Assembly (NCBI GenBank): GCA_965247425.1
Contig: OZ252023.1
Span: 4,774,001-4,838,000, forward strand
Length of the DNA: 64,000 nucleotides
Direction of reading: 5' to 3'
Source of the DNA: CAZOZZ01 sp965247425
GTDB taxonomy: Bacteria > Acidobacteriota > Terriglobia > 20CM-2-55-15
Positions 1-8,267 of this stretch are shown in pieces. A program made the position numbers and the translations under genes. Within the stretch, counting starts at the first letter, position 1, and each line of letters opens with the position of its first letter. Below the pieces are notes generated by a model. It saw only the letters and a program-made list of their open reading frames with translations. It searched no databases and was not told the origin of the DNA.

Positions 1-977
1 TTCTGGTAGACCGGGGGCCCTTCCTTGGAGCCTGCTTTCCCCGGTATCAAGTTGATGCCCGTGTCCAGTGTCTTGTGCCAGGCCACCCCAAAAGCCGCCG
101 ACAGAGCGGGGATATGAAAACGGAACTCGTCCCAGTCCCCCTTGAAAGACGACTGGTCCAGGTTGTCATCGAATCGTAAAATGTTGCCCTCGATACCCAG
201 TTCTTCCTTTGTTTGCGCTACGAGCGCACCGATCATATCGTCTTCGCCTGAGAACAGAACTTCGTCGACCTGGCCTTGTGGGAAGTTCTGGCGAAAATAC
301 AAGGTCGAACGCTTGATTTCCGTCATCAAGCGGTCGCGCTGCTGATCCGGATCGACGTCACCGTAGCTGATCGGGATGTCTCGGCAGAGCAGCAGCGTGC
401 CTTCCTGGATGAACAACACATGGACACTGTTCGTGCTGAAATGGACGATGCTCTTGACGACGTCCTTTTTCCAGAACCCCACGTGTTTGACGAGGTTCCG
501 CAAGGCGTCGCCCACTGTCGTAACCTTCTGGATCTTCAGCTTTGTTCGTCCAAAGAACTCCTGGGCATCGGACACGATGTTCGTCGCGGATGTCACCAGC
601 AATATCTGCTGTTTCTTGATGCCCAGCTCTTCCTTTGCTTTGAGTAGTTCGAAATCCCAATAACTTTCCGTCACACCGGCGGGCGCGGATTTCTTGGCTT
701 CCCGTTGCATCACGAACCGAAGCTCGCGGCCCGACAGGGGCGGCAACGTCAGCAGACGGTGTTCCACCTGCACGCCGTTGGTGGCGACAACAACGTCTTT
801 GGCTTCGAACCCACGGACCTGAAGGGTGTGGTTGAACTGGTCCAACCTCCTGTCCGGGTCGATCGCACGGTTGTCGATGACGGCGAAGTTGAAGACCTTC
901 AGGCGGCGACCGTAACCGATCTCCACGAGCTTGATGCTCTCATCGGAGAATTCAACGCCTAGAATGCGACCTGCCAT
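1..977 (-). CDS. pilM: PilM-like type IV pilus actin-fold protein (3' end outside window)
   Basis: The reading frame is open from the ATG at 977 to the left edge, about 325 codons, so the C-terminus is missing. The product starts MAGRILGVEFSDESIKLVEI, the phosphate-1-like start of PilM/FtsA-type actin-fold proteins. Further in are a PPLSGREL segment and a late SGEDD stretch that match the PilM layout. PilM sits in the cytoplasm, binds the PilN tail and links the PilB motor to the alignment subcomplex. The start codon lies 3 nt after the pilC stop, so the two genes are surely co-transcribed. The family call rests on this residue pattern and on the pilB-pilC context; pilN/pilO would be expected just beyond the window. 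Confidence 0.82.
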   Translation of the reverse strand, partial: MAGRILGVEFSDESIKLVEIGYGRRLKVFNFAVIDNRAIDPDRRLDQFNHTLQVRGFEAKDVVVATNGVQVEHRLLTLPPLSGRELRFVMQREAKKSAPAGVTESYWDFELLKAKEELGIKKQQILLVTSATNIVSDAQEFFGRTKLKIQKVTTVGDALRNLVKHVGFWKKDVVKSIVHFSTNSVHVLFIQEGTLLLCRDIPISYGDVDPDQQRDRLMTEIKRSTLYFRQNFPQGQVDEVLFSGEDDMIGALVAQTKEELGIEGNILRFDDNLDQSSFKGDWDEFRFHIPALSAAFGVAWHKTLDTGINLIPGKAGSKEGPPVYQ

Positions 978-980
978 GAC

Positions 981-2186
981 TTACCCTGAGAAACTGTTCA
1001 TCATTTGATACAAAGGTAAATAGATAGCGAGTGCCACGCCCAGCACGACGAAAGCCAGGAACACATACAGGAGCGGTTCGAGCGTCGTGAAGGTACGCTT
1101 GATCGTGGCCGGAATTTCCTTGTCGTAATAGGTACACACGCGTGCCAGAGACGCATCGAGTTGACCGCTGGTCTCACCCACTCTGAAAACACGGACGACC
1201 AGGGGAGGGAAACGTTCCGTTGCCGCCAGGGAGTTTGCGATCGATTCACCCGCCCGGATTTCGTTTCTCACCGCGGATGTCGCCTCTCCCAGCACGCGGT
1301 TGCCGACGACCGTTTTCAGAATGTCCAGAGTCTGTGAAATGTCGACTCCCGCATTAAAAAGAATCTGGAAGAAATGACAGAATCTCGACAACGCGATATC
1401 TCGAACCAGGACGCCGAATATCGGCACCTTCAGCGCCCAGCCATCGAACTTCAAACGGCCGCTTTCGGTTCGCATCCAGAAGATGAATCCGGCGATGGAG
1501 GAGACAATCAGAATCAGGAGGAGCCACCAGTAGGCGATGAGAAACTCGCTCAGGGCGAACAGGACCTGTGTCGGCAGCGGCATGGGCCCTCTGGCTTGCC
1601 TCAGGACGGTCGAGAACTGCGGGAAGACGACCGTTGCCAGCAGAAGGACCAGACCCGCAACCGCGGACAGGACCATGATCGGATAGATCATCGCCTGACC
1701 GATGTCGCGTTTCAGGTCTCCCTTCCACTCCAGGAAATCCCCGAGCTCGGCCAGCACTCGATCCAGATTGCCTGAATCCTCTCCGGCCTGCACGATGCTG
1801 ACGAAGACGTCGTCGAACACCTTCGGATGCCGTCCAAAGGCGGCCGACAGACTGGACCCAGCCTCGACACTGGCGAGCAGATCCTCGATGATGGTTCGCA
1901 TCATGGGCTTGTCGGCGCCCTCGGCCAGGTCCCGCAATGACGGGGTCAGTGAGATACCCACTGACAGCATCGTTGACAGGTCCACGGTAAAATTCAGGAC
2001 ATCGCGCGGGCGAATCCGTTGGAACAGCCCACCGCTGCTTTCCTTTTTCTTTTTGGCCGGGGCTGCGTCAATCAGGAAGAGGTTCTGTTCGTCGAGAAGA
2101 TCCGCAAGCACGTCTTCGTCCTCGGCGTCCAGTACACCTGTTATGGTTTTCCCGCCCTCGTCCTTAGCCTTGTATTCAAATTCCAT
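981..2186 (-). CDS. pilC: PilC/GspF inner-membrane platform protein
   Basis: This 401-residue protein has the normal PilC length. It begins MEFEYKAKDEGGKTITG, as most PilC/GspF proteins do. Two T2SSF domains (about 70-195 and 275-395) each end in membrane segments: YPIMVLSAVAGLVLLLATVV near 170-190, a second near 215-235 and a C-terminal one near 370-395. It forms the inner-membrane platform on which the PilB ATPase acts during pilus or pseudopilus assembly. It follows pilB by 36 nt and precedes pilM by 3 nt on the same strand. A type II secretion GspF is the alternative, but the adjacent pilM favours a type IV pilus. Confidence 0.9.
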   Translation of the reverse strand: MEFEYKAKDEGGKTITGVLDAEDEDVLADLLDEQNLFLIDAAPAKKKKESSGGLFQRIRPRDVLNFTVDLSTMLSVGISLTPSLRDLAEGADKPMMRTIIEDLLASVEAGSSLSAAFGRHPKVFDDVFVSIVQAGEDSGNLDRVLAELGDFLEWKGDLKRDIGQAMIYPIMVLSAVAGLVLLLATVVFPQFSTVLRQARGPMPLPTQVLFALSEFLIAYWWLLLILIVSSIAGFIFWMRTESGRLKFDGWALKVPIFGVLVRDIALSRFCHFFQILFNAGVDISQTLDILKTVVGNRVLGEATSAVRNEIRAGESIANSLAATERFPPLVVRVFRVGETSGQLDASLARVCTYYDKEIPATIKRTFTTLEPLLYVFLAFVVLGVALAIYLPLYQMMNSFSG

Positions 2187-2222
2187 CGTCGTTCACCCAA
2201 CCCAGAGCCTCGTGTAGGCCCG

Positions 2223-3890
2223 TTACACTGTTCGCGCGACCTCCTCGAGCGTCGTGAGTCCCTCCGCGGCTCGCTGGAGTCCGTCCTCGAACATCGTTAT
2301 CATCCCCGCCTCGCCAGCGAGAGTCCGTATCTCGCTAGCTGTGGCCTGGTCCATGATCGCCTTTCGTATTTCCTCGTTCATCAGCAACACTTCGGAGATT
2401 GCGACCCTGCCTCGATACCCGGTCATGTCGCAGTTGCTGCACCCGGCGCCCTTGAAGAAATCACCCTCGGGAATCGTCATGCGCCGCGCCAGTCGCGGGT
2501 CGGGCGTCGCCGGTTCGCGGCAAAACTCACAGATTCGGCGGACGAGACGCTGGGCGACGATTCCGACGACTGAAGATGCTACGAGGAAGGGTTCGACCCC
2601 CATGTTGAGCAAACGAGGTACGGTCGACGCGGCATCGTTCGTGTGGAGCGTAATGAACACCAGGAGCCCGGTCAAGGCGGCCCGGATCGCCGTGTCGACG
2701 GTTTCGTTGTCCCGCATCTCGCCGACCAGCACCGTATCCGGATCCTGTCGCAGTATGGCTCTGAGTCCCGTCGCGTAAGTCAATCCGGCACGGATGTTGA
2801 TCTGGGACTGGCGAATCAAAGGCAGTTCGTATTCGACCGGGTCTTCGAGCGTGATGATCTTGCGTTCCGGCGTGCTGATCCGGAGAAGAGCCGCATACAG
2901 AGTCGTCGTCTTTCCCGAACCGGTCGGGCCGGTAACCAGAACTATCCCGTTTGGATGTTCGATAGCCTCGACCAGACTATTCAGATTGCGTTCGGAAAAT
3001 CCGAGGGTTTCCAGGCCGATCGTGAGTTGTTCCTTGTTGAGGACGCGAAGCACCACGTTTTCGCCGAAGACAGTTGGGAACGTCGCGATGCGGAGGTCGA
3101 TCGGTTTGCCGTAGATCTCCACGGTGGCCTTCCCGTCCTGTGGCAGCCGGGACTCGGAGATGTTGAGGTTTCCCATGATCTTGATCCTGGAATTGACCGC
3201 CCTCTCGAGTTTCTTGGGGATGTAGGCGCCCTGGTGCAGGACCCCGTCGATGCGAAACCGAACCCGGAGCAGGTTTTTTTCGGGTTCGAAGTGGATGTCG
3301 GTGGACCGCTTGCTGACTGCGTCGAGGATGATCGCATCGATCAACTTGATGATTGGCGCGACCATCGCCAGGTCTTCGCGTCCTTCGGCGGTCCCTCCCT
3401 CGTCAGCCTGTTTCGAAGCCTCCAGCAGGAGTTGTTCGAGCTGTCCTCCCTCCGATCCAGCGTTGTAGTACCGATCGATCGAGGAGAGAATGTCGAACTC
3501 GCTGGAGGAAACGACTTTGACGAAGCGTGCGGTCATCCGACCGACGCCATCGACGGTCGACACGTCCAGGGGATCGGCCATTGCAACTGTGATGGACCCG
3601 TTGTCGGTGGACACAGGGAAGAGCTTCTTCTGCCGTGCGTAGGCTTCTGGAATGGTCTCTATGACTTTCGGATCAATCGACTCCTGACGCAGGTTCAGGT
3701 ACTCGATGCCCGCGGACTCGGCGAGGATCTGGGTCAGCGCTTCTTCGGTGATCAGGTTCAGGCGGCGCATCACTGAACCGAGGCGCTCGTCGCTTCGTCC
3801 CTTTTCACCAATGGCGAATTCGAGCTGATCCTCGGTGATCAGGCCGGCGCGAATCAGTCGTTGTCCAATTCGATCGTCATCCATCGACAC
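2223..3890 (-). CDS. pilB: PilB/GspE-type assembly ATPase
   Basis: This 555-residue hexameric motor ATPase powers pilus extension. It has an N-terminal MshEN-type domain (about 5-150), a Walker A motif GPTGSGKTTT near 320, a Walker B-like region (RQDPDTVLVGEMRD) near 380, a His-box segment (ITLHTNDA), and a four-cysteine zinc site (CEFC near 453, CSNC near 487) that distinguishes PilB/GspE from PilT. The longest frame starts at a GTG at 3890; an ATG two codons later (3884) is equally possible, and neither has a strong ribosome binding site. It is first in the pilB-pilC-pilM operon. Its upstream region is now the end of an IS91-type element, so its native promoter may have been displaced. Confidence 0.92.
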   Translation of the reverse strand: MSMDDDRIGQRLIRAGLITEDQLEFAIGEKGRSDERLGSVMRRLNLITEEALTQILAESAGIEYLNLRQESIDPKVIETIPEAYARQKKLFPVSTDNGSITVAMADPLDVSTVDGVGRMTARFVKVVSSSEFDILSSIDRYYNAGSEGGQLEQLLLEASKQADEGGTAEGREDLAMVAPIIKLIDAIILDAVSKRSTDIHFEPEKNLLRVRFRIDGVLHQGAYIPKKLERAVNSRIKIMGNLNISESRLPQDGKATVEIYGKPIDLRIATFPTVFGENVVLRVLNKEQLTIGLETLGFSERNLNSLVEAIEHPNGIVLVTGPTGSGKTTTLYAALLRISTPERKIITLEDPVEYELPLIRQSQINIRAGLTYATGLRAILRQDPDTVLVGEMRDNETVDTAIRAALTGLLVFITLHTNDAASTVPRLLNMGVEPFLVASSVVGIVAQRLVRRICEFCREPATPDPRLARRMTIPEGDFFKGAGCSNCDMTGYRGRVAISEVLLMNEEIRKAIMDQATASEIRTLAGEAGMITMFEDGLQRAAEGLTTLEEVARTV

Positions 3891-4298
3891 AAATACTCTG
3901 GGCCCGCACTCGCGGCCCCTGGGAACATTCCAGTGCAGGCTGCCGGCAACGCCGGTAGAAACGCTTAGCGTTCATCGGGAGTGCCGAGCGATAAGGCGCG
4001 GTGGTGACGAGATCTTCGGGCACTTTCGATAACGACGTTTGAAGGAAGGCGCTGGCGTTTGCGGCGAACGCGGTGGGCTATGGAGAAAGTACGGGGTTGG
4101 GGGTTGAAGTTCTCACGAGTGAGACTCGACCAGCGAGTGTGGCCAGGCGGCGACAATGAATGTATGGCGGCCGATCGTCCGTTTTGGAGAGTTCACCGAG
4201 CAGGTCCAGGCCCGATCGGTACGAACTTTTGACATCAAGGCGCACGTGGGCGTTGGCGTGCACCAGCACGTCTGGAAGGCATGGATTTGGAATCCCTG

Positions 4299-5480
4299 TT
4301 ACGACGTGTCTAAAAAGCATTTCGAAGCGAATCTCCATGCGAGTTCGGTCGCAGTGAGCCTCTCGATAACGGTCATCGGGGCATGACAGATTGGACACAG
4401 CCAGGCGGAGCTGGTTGACGGGCCTTCCTCAGGAGGAGGGACCGGCGCCATTCCCAATAACCGATGACAAAGTTCCATGGATACGGATCGTTGGGAGTTC
4501 GCCATGAAACCGAAGTGCCGGATGCGGACAAAGCCTTTCGGCAGTACGTGGAGCAGGAATCGGCGGATGAACTCGGCGGCGGAAACCGTCATCGTCCTTG
4601 CTTTGTTACCGCGAGAGTAATCCCGCCAACGGAATGTGACATGGCTGCCGTCGAAGGAAAGCAATCGATGATTGGAGATGGCGACGCGGTGTGTGTAGCG
4701 TCCGAGGTATCGAAGAACCTGTTCGGGGCCGCCGAATGCCGGCTTCGCATAGACGACCCAATCTTGGCGGAATAACGGTCGCAAGAAAGCCGCAAAGTGC
4801 TTCGGTTCGGAAAGGTGCTGGATCTGTCCGGCGAAGGTCAGGCTCTTCTTGCGAAAAGCCTTCTGCAATCCGTCAACGAACTTGCCGCGGAATAGTTTTC
4901 CCAGAACCTTCACAGGTAGGAAGAACGGGTATCGCGGATGAATCCAACGCGCACGGCCCGGTGCGATTCCTCCGGCGGGAATGACGCAGTGGATGTGAGG
5001 ATGAAACAGCACGTTCTGACCCCACGTGTGCAGGATGAGGAAGAAGCCGATTCTCGCGCCAAGATGTTTGGGATTTCGAGCGACCTCCAGAAGAGTCTCG
5101 GCCACAGTGCGGAACAGCAGGTTGTAGAGCTCGACCTGGTTCTGTCGGACGAGCGAATGCAATTGGTGCGGCAGGGTGAACACGACATGGAAGTATCGTG
5201 TTGCCAGAAGCTCTCGTTCTCTGGCCGCGATCCAACGCTGACGCGCCTGAGCCTGGCATTTGGGACAATGGCGATTACGGCATGAGTTATAGGAGAGGAC
5301 CCGATCGCCACCACATCGTGAGCAGGCATCGATATGACCGCCGAGAGCCGCTGTGCGGCAATGCTGGATGGCGTGCATCACCTTGAGCTGCTGGAAATGG
5401 ATTCGTTTTCGATGGCGGTCGATAAAGTCGTTGCCCGCGGCGCGAAGGATGTCGGCCACCTCCACGGTGGGCCGGGTCAT
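4299..5480 (-). CDS. tnpA: IS91-family transposase
   Basis: This 393-residue protein has the two IS91 hallmarks. The first is an N-terminal zinc-binding region with CSRC and CPKC pairs separated by a CRNRHC stretch (about 55-80). The second is the HUH-type catalytic part with HPHIHCV (about 178-184) and a later tyrosine in YLGRYTHR (about 255). It is a single-strand nickase that moves the element by rolling-circle transposition. Its ATG overlaps the stop of the upstream integrase by 4 nt (ATGA), which suggests translational coupling. It looks full length and possibly still active. Confidence 0.92.
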   Translation of the reverse strand: MTRPTVEVADILRAAGNDFIDRHRKRIHFQQLKVMHAIQHCRTAALGGHIDACSRCGGDRVLSYNSCRNRHCPKCQAQARQRWIAARERELLATRYFHVVFTLPHQLHSLVRQNQVELYNLLFRTVAETLLEVARNPKHLGARIGFFLILHTWGQNVLFHPHIHCVIPAGGIAPGRARWIHPRYPFFLPVKVLGKLFRGKFVDGLQKAFRKKSLTFAGQIQHLSEPKHFAAFLRPLFRQDWVVYAKPAFGGPEQVLRYLGRYTHRVAISNHRLLSFDGSHVTFRWRDYSRGNKARTMTVSAAEFIRRFLLHVLPKGFVRIRHFGFMANSQRSVSMELCHRLLGMAPVPPPEEGPSTSSAWLCPICHAPMTVIERLTATELAWRFASKCFLDTS

Positions 5481-6373
5481 TGTTTCTGCTTCCTTCTTTT
5501 GGACCGCTTCACCGCATCGAGGCTGGAAACCGCCATGGTCTCCACCGGATTGGTGACCGCCTGCAGGTGACGTCGAGACAGGTGCAGATAGACGCTGGTG
5601 GCTCGCAGGTCCGCGTGACCCATTAACATCTGAATGGTGCGGAGATCGGTGCCATTTTCAAGTAGGTGAGTGGCCCAGCTGTGACGCAGCGTGTGCGGGG
5701 ATACGCGTTTCTTGATTCCGGCACGTTTCGCCGCATCGTGTACGGCGGACCACACGCACTTGGGGGTGAGGGGTTTGTCGGCGCGCCAGTTGTTCACCAT
5801 GCCCGGAAACAAATAGGTCTTGGGCTTCATCCAACACCAGTATTCTCGTAGCGTCTGCAAGAGCTTTGGTGTCAATGGCACGTCGCGATCACGATGACCC
5901 TTGCCCTGACGGATGTGGATGATCATGCGCTCGCTATCAACATCCTCGGCCTTCAACCGGATCAACTCGGCTCGGCGCATCCCGGTGGCGTACAAGGTCA
6001 TGAGCATCGCGTAATCCAGCAAATTCTTTGCCGAGTCGATCAGTCGTGCGACCTCGTCCTGGCTCAAAACCGTCGGCAATCGTTTCGGGGTTCTGGGATA
6101 TGGGAGATCCAGCTTCAGGTATGGACGCCGCAGCGTCTTTACAAAAAAGAACCGCAAGGCGGCAATGTACAAGCCGACAGTCTTGGCCGCGAGCTTTCGC
6201 TCCCGGATCAGATGTAGGTGTTACTGCCGCAGGTCTTCCTGACTGAGACGATCGGGGCGCGTACCAAAATAGCCCGCGAAGTCTTCAACGACTCGCAGGT
6301 AACTTCGGATGGTGATCGGAGAGAAATTACGACGCTGGAGTTCCTCCAGCATCCGTTTACGCAGGTCCATCAT
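5477..6373 (-). pseudogene. Tyrosine recombinase of the IS91 element, nonsense codon at position 51
   Basis: Read from the ATG at 6373, the frame would give a 298-residue XerC/D-type integrase. The N-terminal SAM-like domain begins MMDLRKRMLEELQRRNF. An in-frame TAA at 6223-6221 (codon 51) breaks it between LSQEDLRQ and HLHLIRE. The catalytic half is intact: first Arg in TGMRRAEL, HTLRHSWATHL, and the nucleophile Tyr in LRATSVYLHL. A shorter protein of 231 residues could start at the ATG at 6172 but would lack most of the core-binding domain. A tyrosine recombinase next to an IS91 transposase is a recurrent layout. The stop could be a single change of TAC to TAA, or a sequencing error. Confidence 0.8.
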
Positions 6374-6398
6374 GTAGGCCTCCTTTGAAGCCCACACT

Positions 6399-7007
6399 CT
6401 ACAGTTTGCTTAGCACCGTTCGCTCAGCCCACGCGTAGCGTCCGCCGCGACAGCGGCTTCGTTCAAACGACATTCCTATTCCGGTATATTGCTCGTCTCC
6501 CAGTTCCGAAAAGATTACCGCCAGGCCCTCGTTGATCGGTTTCGGGTGATAGCCGAGCTTGCGGAGTATCCCCAGGATGGTTTTCTCGTGGTACGCCAGG
6601 TTCACCTCGGCATCCAAAGGCTCGCCAGGGACTGAAAAGTACAAGGGCTCCCCTGCCTGCCGGGCCTCCCCGGCAACTCCCCGTATAATGCGTTCGATCA
6701 TGGGGATGGCTTCGTTTTCGGAGGGACTGATCATCCCCTTGCGGAGCGGCCGGCGGGCAACTTTGCCAGAGATGCTGGCGAATTCCAGGGCTTCGTTTCC
6801 CAGGATCTGAAGCTTGTCACCATTCTTTACATACTCCAGCTTGGCCATGCCAAGCATCCCTTCAGTGAAATCGTCCTGGTCCAGGTCGATGAACGCGCTT
6901 CTTTCGGATCTCGACACGGTTTCTTGTCCCTGCATCTCGGCACAGCGAACAAAAGAGGTTCCAACATCCAATCCCCTGCCAAAATACCGTCGCCGTTCTC
7001 TCGCCAT
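6399..7007 (-). pseudogene. Actin-like (MreB/ParM-type) ATPase, 5' part only, cut by IS91 element
   Basis: The ATG at 7007 has a good ribosome binding site (GGGAG, 7 nt upstream). The product starts MARERRRYFGRGLDVGTSFV, a phosphate-1 motif of the actin/Hsp70 fold, and continues to a second motif region, PINEGLAVIFSEL, then YTGIGMSF. There the native sequence would go on with a glycine-rich phosphate-2 motif. Instead the frame runs into foreign sequence (RSRCRGGR...) and stops at 6399 after 202 residues. The missing C-terminal half does not appear beyond the element. The family is MreB-like by motif, but this is not canonical MreB. It lies divergent from a bactofilin gene, so the two may have formed a cytoskeletal pair. 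Confidence 0.72.
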
Positions 7008-7548
7008 CTTGATCTCCCTCTTCCCTACAGGACTGGAGCCCTGGAGGTGTGAAACTCTTGAAAACGCCCACCCTTCGAAAACACGCAAAGGTCTGGGCCT
7101 GTCGCCGAGTCGTCTTGAATCCCGTGTTTTGCGGTTCCTGTCGACCCACCCGGCTCAGCCGCTTCTCGCCCGAGCCAGGACATTCTCTCACAGCGGCAGG
7201 CGATGGACCACACCTTCGGATCGAGTGGCGAAAAATTCGCGCAATCCGACGGCCAACATTATTCCAGACGGTTTTGATATACCAATAAGGCGGCAGCCGC
7301 AACTAAAAACTGTTGAATCGTCAGCACTAGTGGCTTCGACCGGCGGGCCGTCAGGGGTCGAATCCGTCACTCCAAAATCGATTCCCGTCAGGGGAAGAGG
7401 ACTGATTCTGGATCACAGGCGCAAATTTTCCCGGTCGCCTCCAAGGCTCCCAGGCCGAACTGTCATTGCTGCCCCGTAGATGCGGCTTGACGCAGGGGGT
7501 CCAAAAAGCAGACTATTTAGCCCTGTCGCATCAAAGGGATAAGGGAGA
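7008..7548. other. 541-nt gap between divergent actin-like gene and bactofilin
   Basis: Several frames are open here, but none shows a ribosome binding site, a recognisable motif or sensible composition. The segment must hold the promoters of both divergent genes. An AT-richer patch around 7255-7290 is the best place for the minus-strand promoter. I see no gene. Confidence 0.5.
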
Positions 7549-7959
7549 ATGAAGAAACTAAGCTCGAAGTTCTCATCGGAAGAGGTCAGTGGGTTTCTGG
7601 ACCAGGGCACCTCGGTCACCGGCGAGCTCCAATTCTCGGGGACGCTGCGGGTAGACGGGGAGTTCCACGGCTCGATTACGACCAAGGATAAACTGATCGT
7701 CGGAGAGCGGGCTCAGGTTCACGCCGACATCAAAGCAGGCGAAGTGGAAGTTTACGGATCCATTTCCGGCAGCGTCGAGGGCAACAGGCGCGTGGAGATT
7801 CACCCCAGTGGTAGTGTCAAAGGGGATGTACGCACCCCGGAACTTGTGATCGAAGCTGGTGGCATCCTCGACGGTAACAGCAAAATGGCGGGCGACCGCA
7901 AAGCCGAGGCTCCGCTCGAAACTACCCGCACGACTGGAAAAGAGCACCCGGGCGCCTGA
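7549..7959 (+). CDS. Bactofilin (polymer-forming cytoskeletal protein)
   Basis: This 136-residue protein has the bactofilin right-handed beta-helix (DUF583) at about 20-115. It shows the usual alternating small and hydrophobic pattern: TGELQFSGTLRVDGEFHGSI, then LIVGERAQVHADI, EVYGSISGSVEG and GSVKGDVRTPELVIEAGG. Bactofilins form nucleotide-independent filaments at the inner membrane and position cell-wall or motility machinery. The start has a GGGAG site just before the ATG. Length and domain are typical. It is transcribed away from the truncated actin-like gene and lies about 3.7 kb from the pilus operon, so a role in pilus or envelope positioning is possible but not shown. Confidence 0.9.
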   Translation: MKKLSSKFSSEEVSGFLDQGTSVTGELQFSGTLRVDGEFHGSITTKDKLIVGERAQVHADIKAGEVEVYGSISGSVEGNRRVEIHPSGSVKGDVRTPELVIEAGGILDGNSKMAGDRKAEAPLETTRTTGKEHPGA

Positions 7960-7989
7960 CCCCCCGCCACAAATTCTCACGCTCCACTA

Positions 7990-8116
7990 CTAGTGTCCTG
8001 AGTCAGAAGGTCCACAATATTCGCCTTAAAGTCGAGAAAATGCCTCAAAGTCGAGAAAATCTGTCCTCGATTCTCCACTTTCTCGCTACGATCCCTTCCG
8101 CCGCCGAGGCTCCTAG
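7990..8116. repeat. MITE-like element, family B, bounded by CTAG on both sides
   Basis: The 127-bp non-coding element lies between CTAG at 7990-7993 and CTAG at 8113-8116. Its right half (about 8020-8116) is the reverse complement of the left half of the element at 45111-45274, with shared blocks such as TTCTCCACTTTCTCGCTACG. It holds a local tandem duplication of AAAGTCGAGAAAAT. The left end (TAGTGTCCTG) instead matches the end of the element at 48171. There is no coding capacity. Confidence 0.72.
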
Positions 8117-8267
8117 CCAATCCGGACGTTCGAGGGATCATCGGTTCGCTTGAAGTGTCGGACTTTCGAGAACTCAAGAGAACAAAAATGGTGCTCCGTA
8201 CGTTATAAAAGGCGTCGAGACTTTTTGTCGTTGTCCCGAAGGGCAAACCGAAGGGGAATGTAAGCTC

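Larger units (their letters stand above)
3891..6464 (-). mobile_element. IS91-family element with integrase and transposase genes
   Basis: The element holds an integrase pseudogene and a Y-type IS91 transposase in tandem on the minus strand, plus about 400 nt of non-coding tail (3891-4298). The boundaries are estimates. On the right the actin-like gene loses its homology at 6461-6464, where the base run is GTTC, the tetranucleotide IS91 elements favour as target. The left end is less sure; a hairpin of 8-bp arms with one mismatch at 3939-3957 resembles the terminal hairpins of this family. IS91 elements move by rolling-circle replication and make no target duplication, and none is seen. The tail encodes nothing I recognise. 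Confidence 0.7.
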
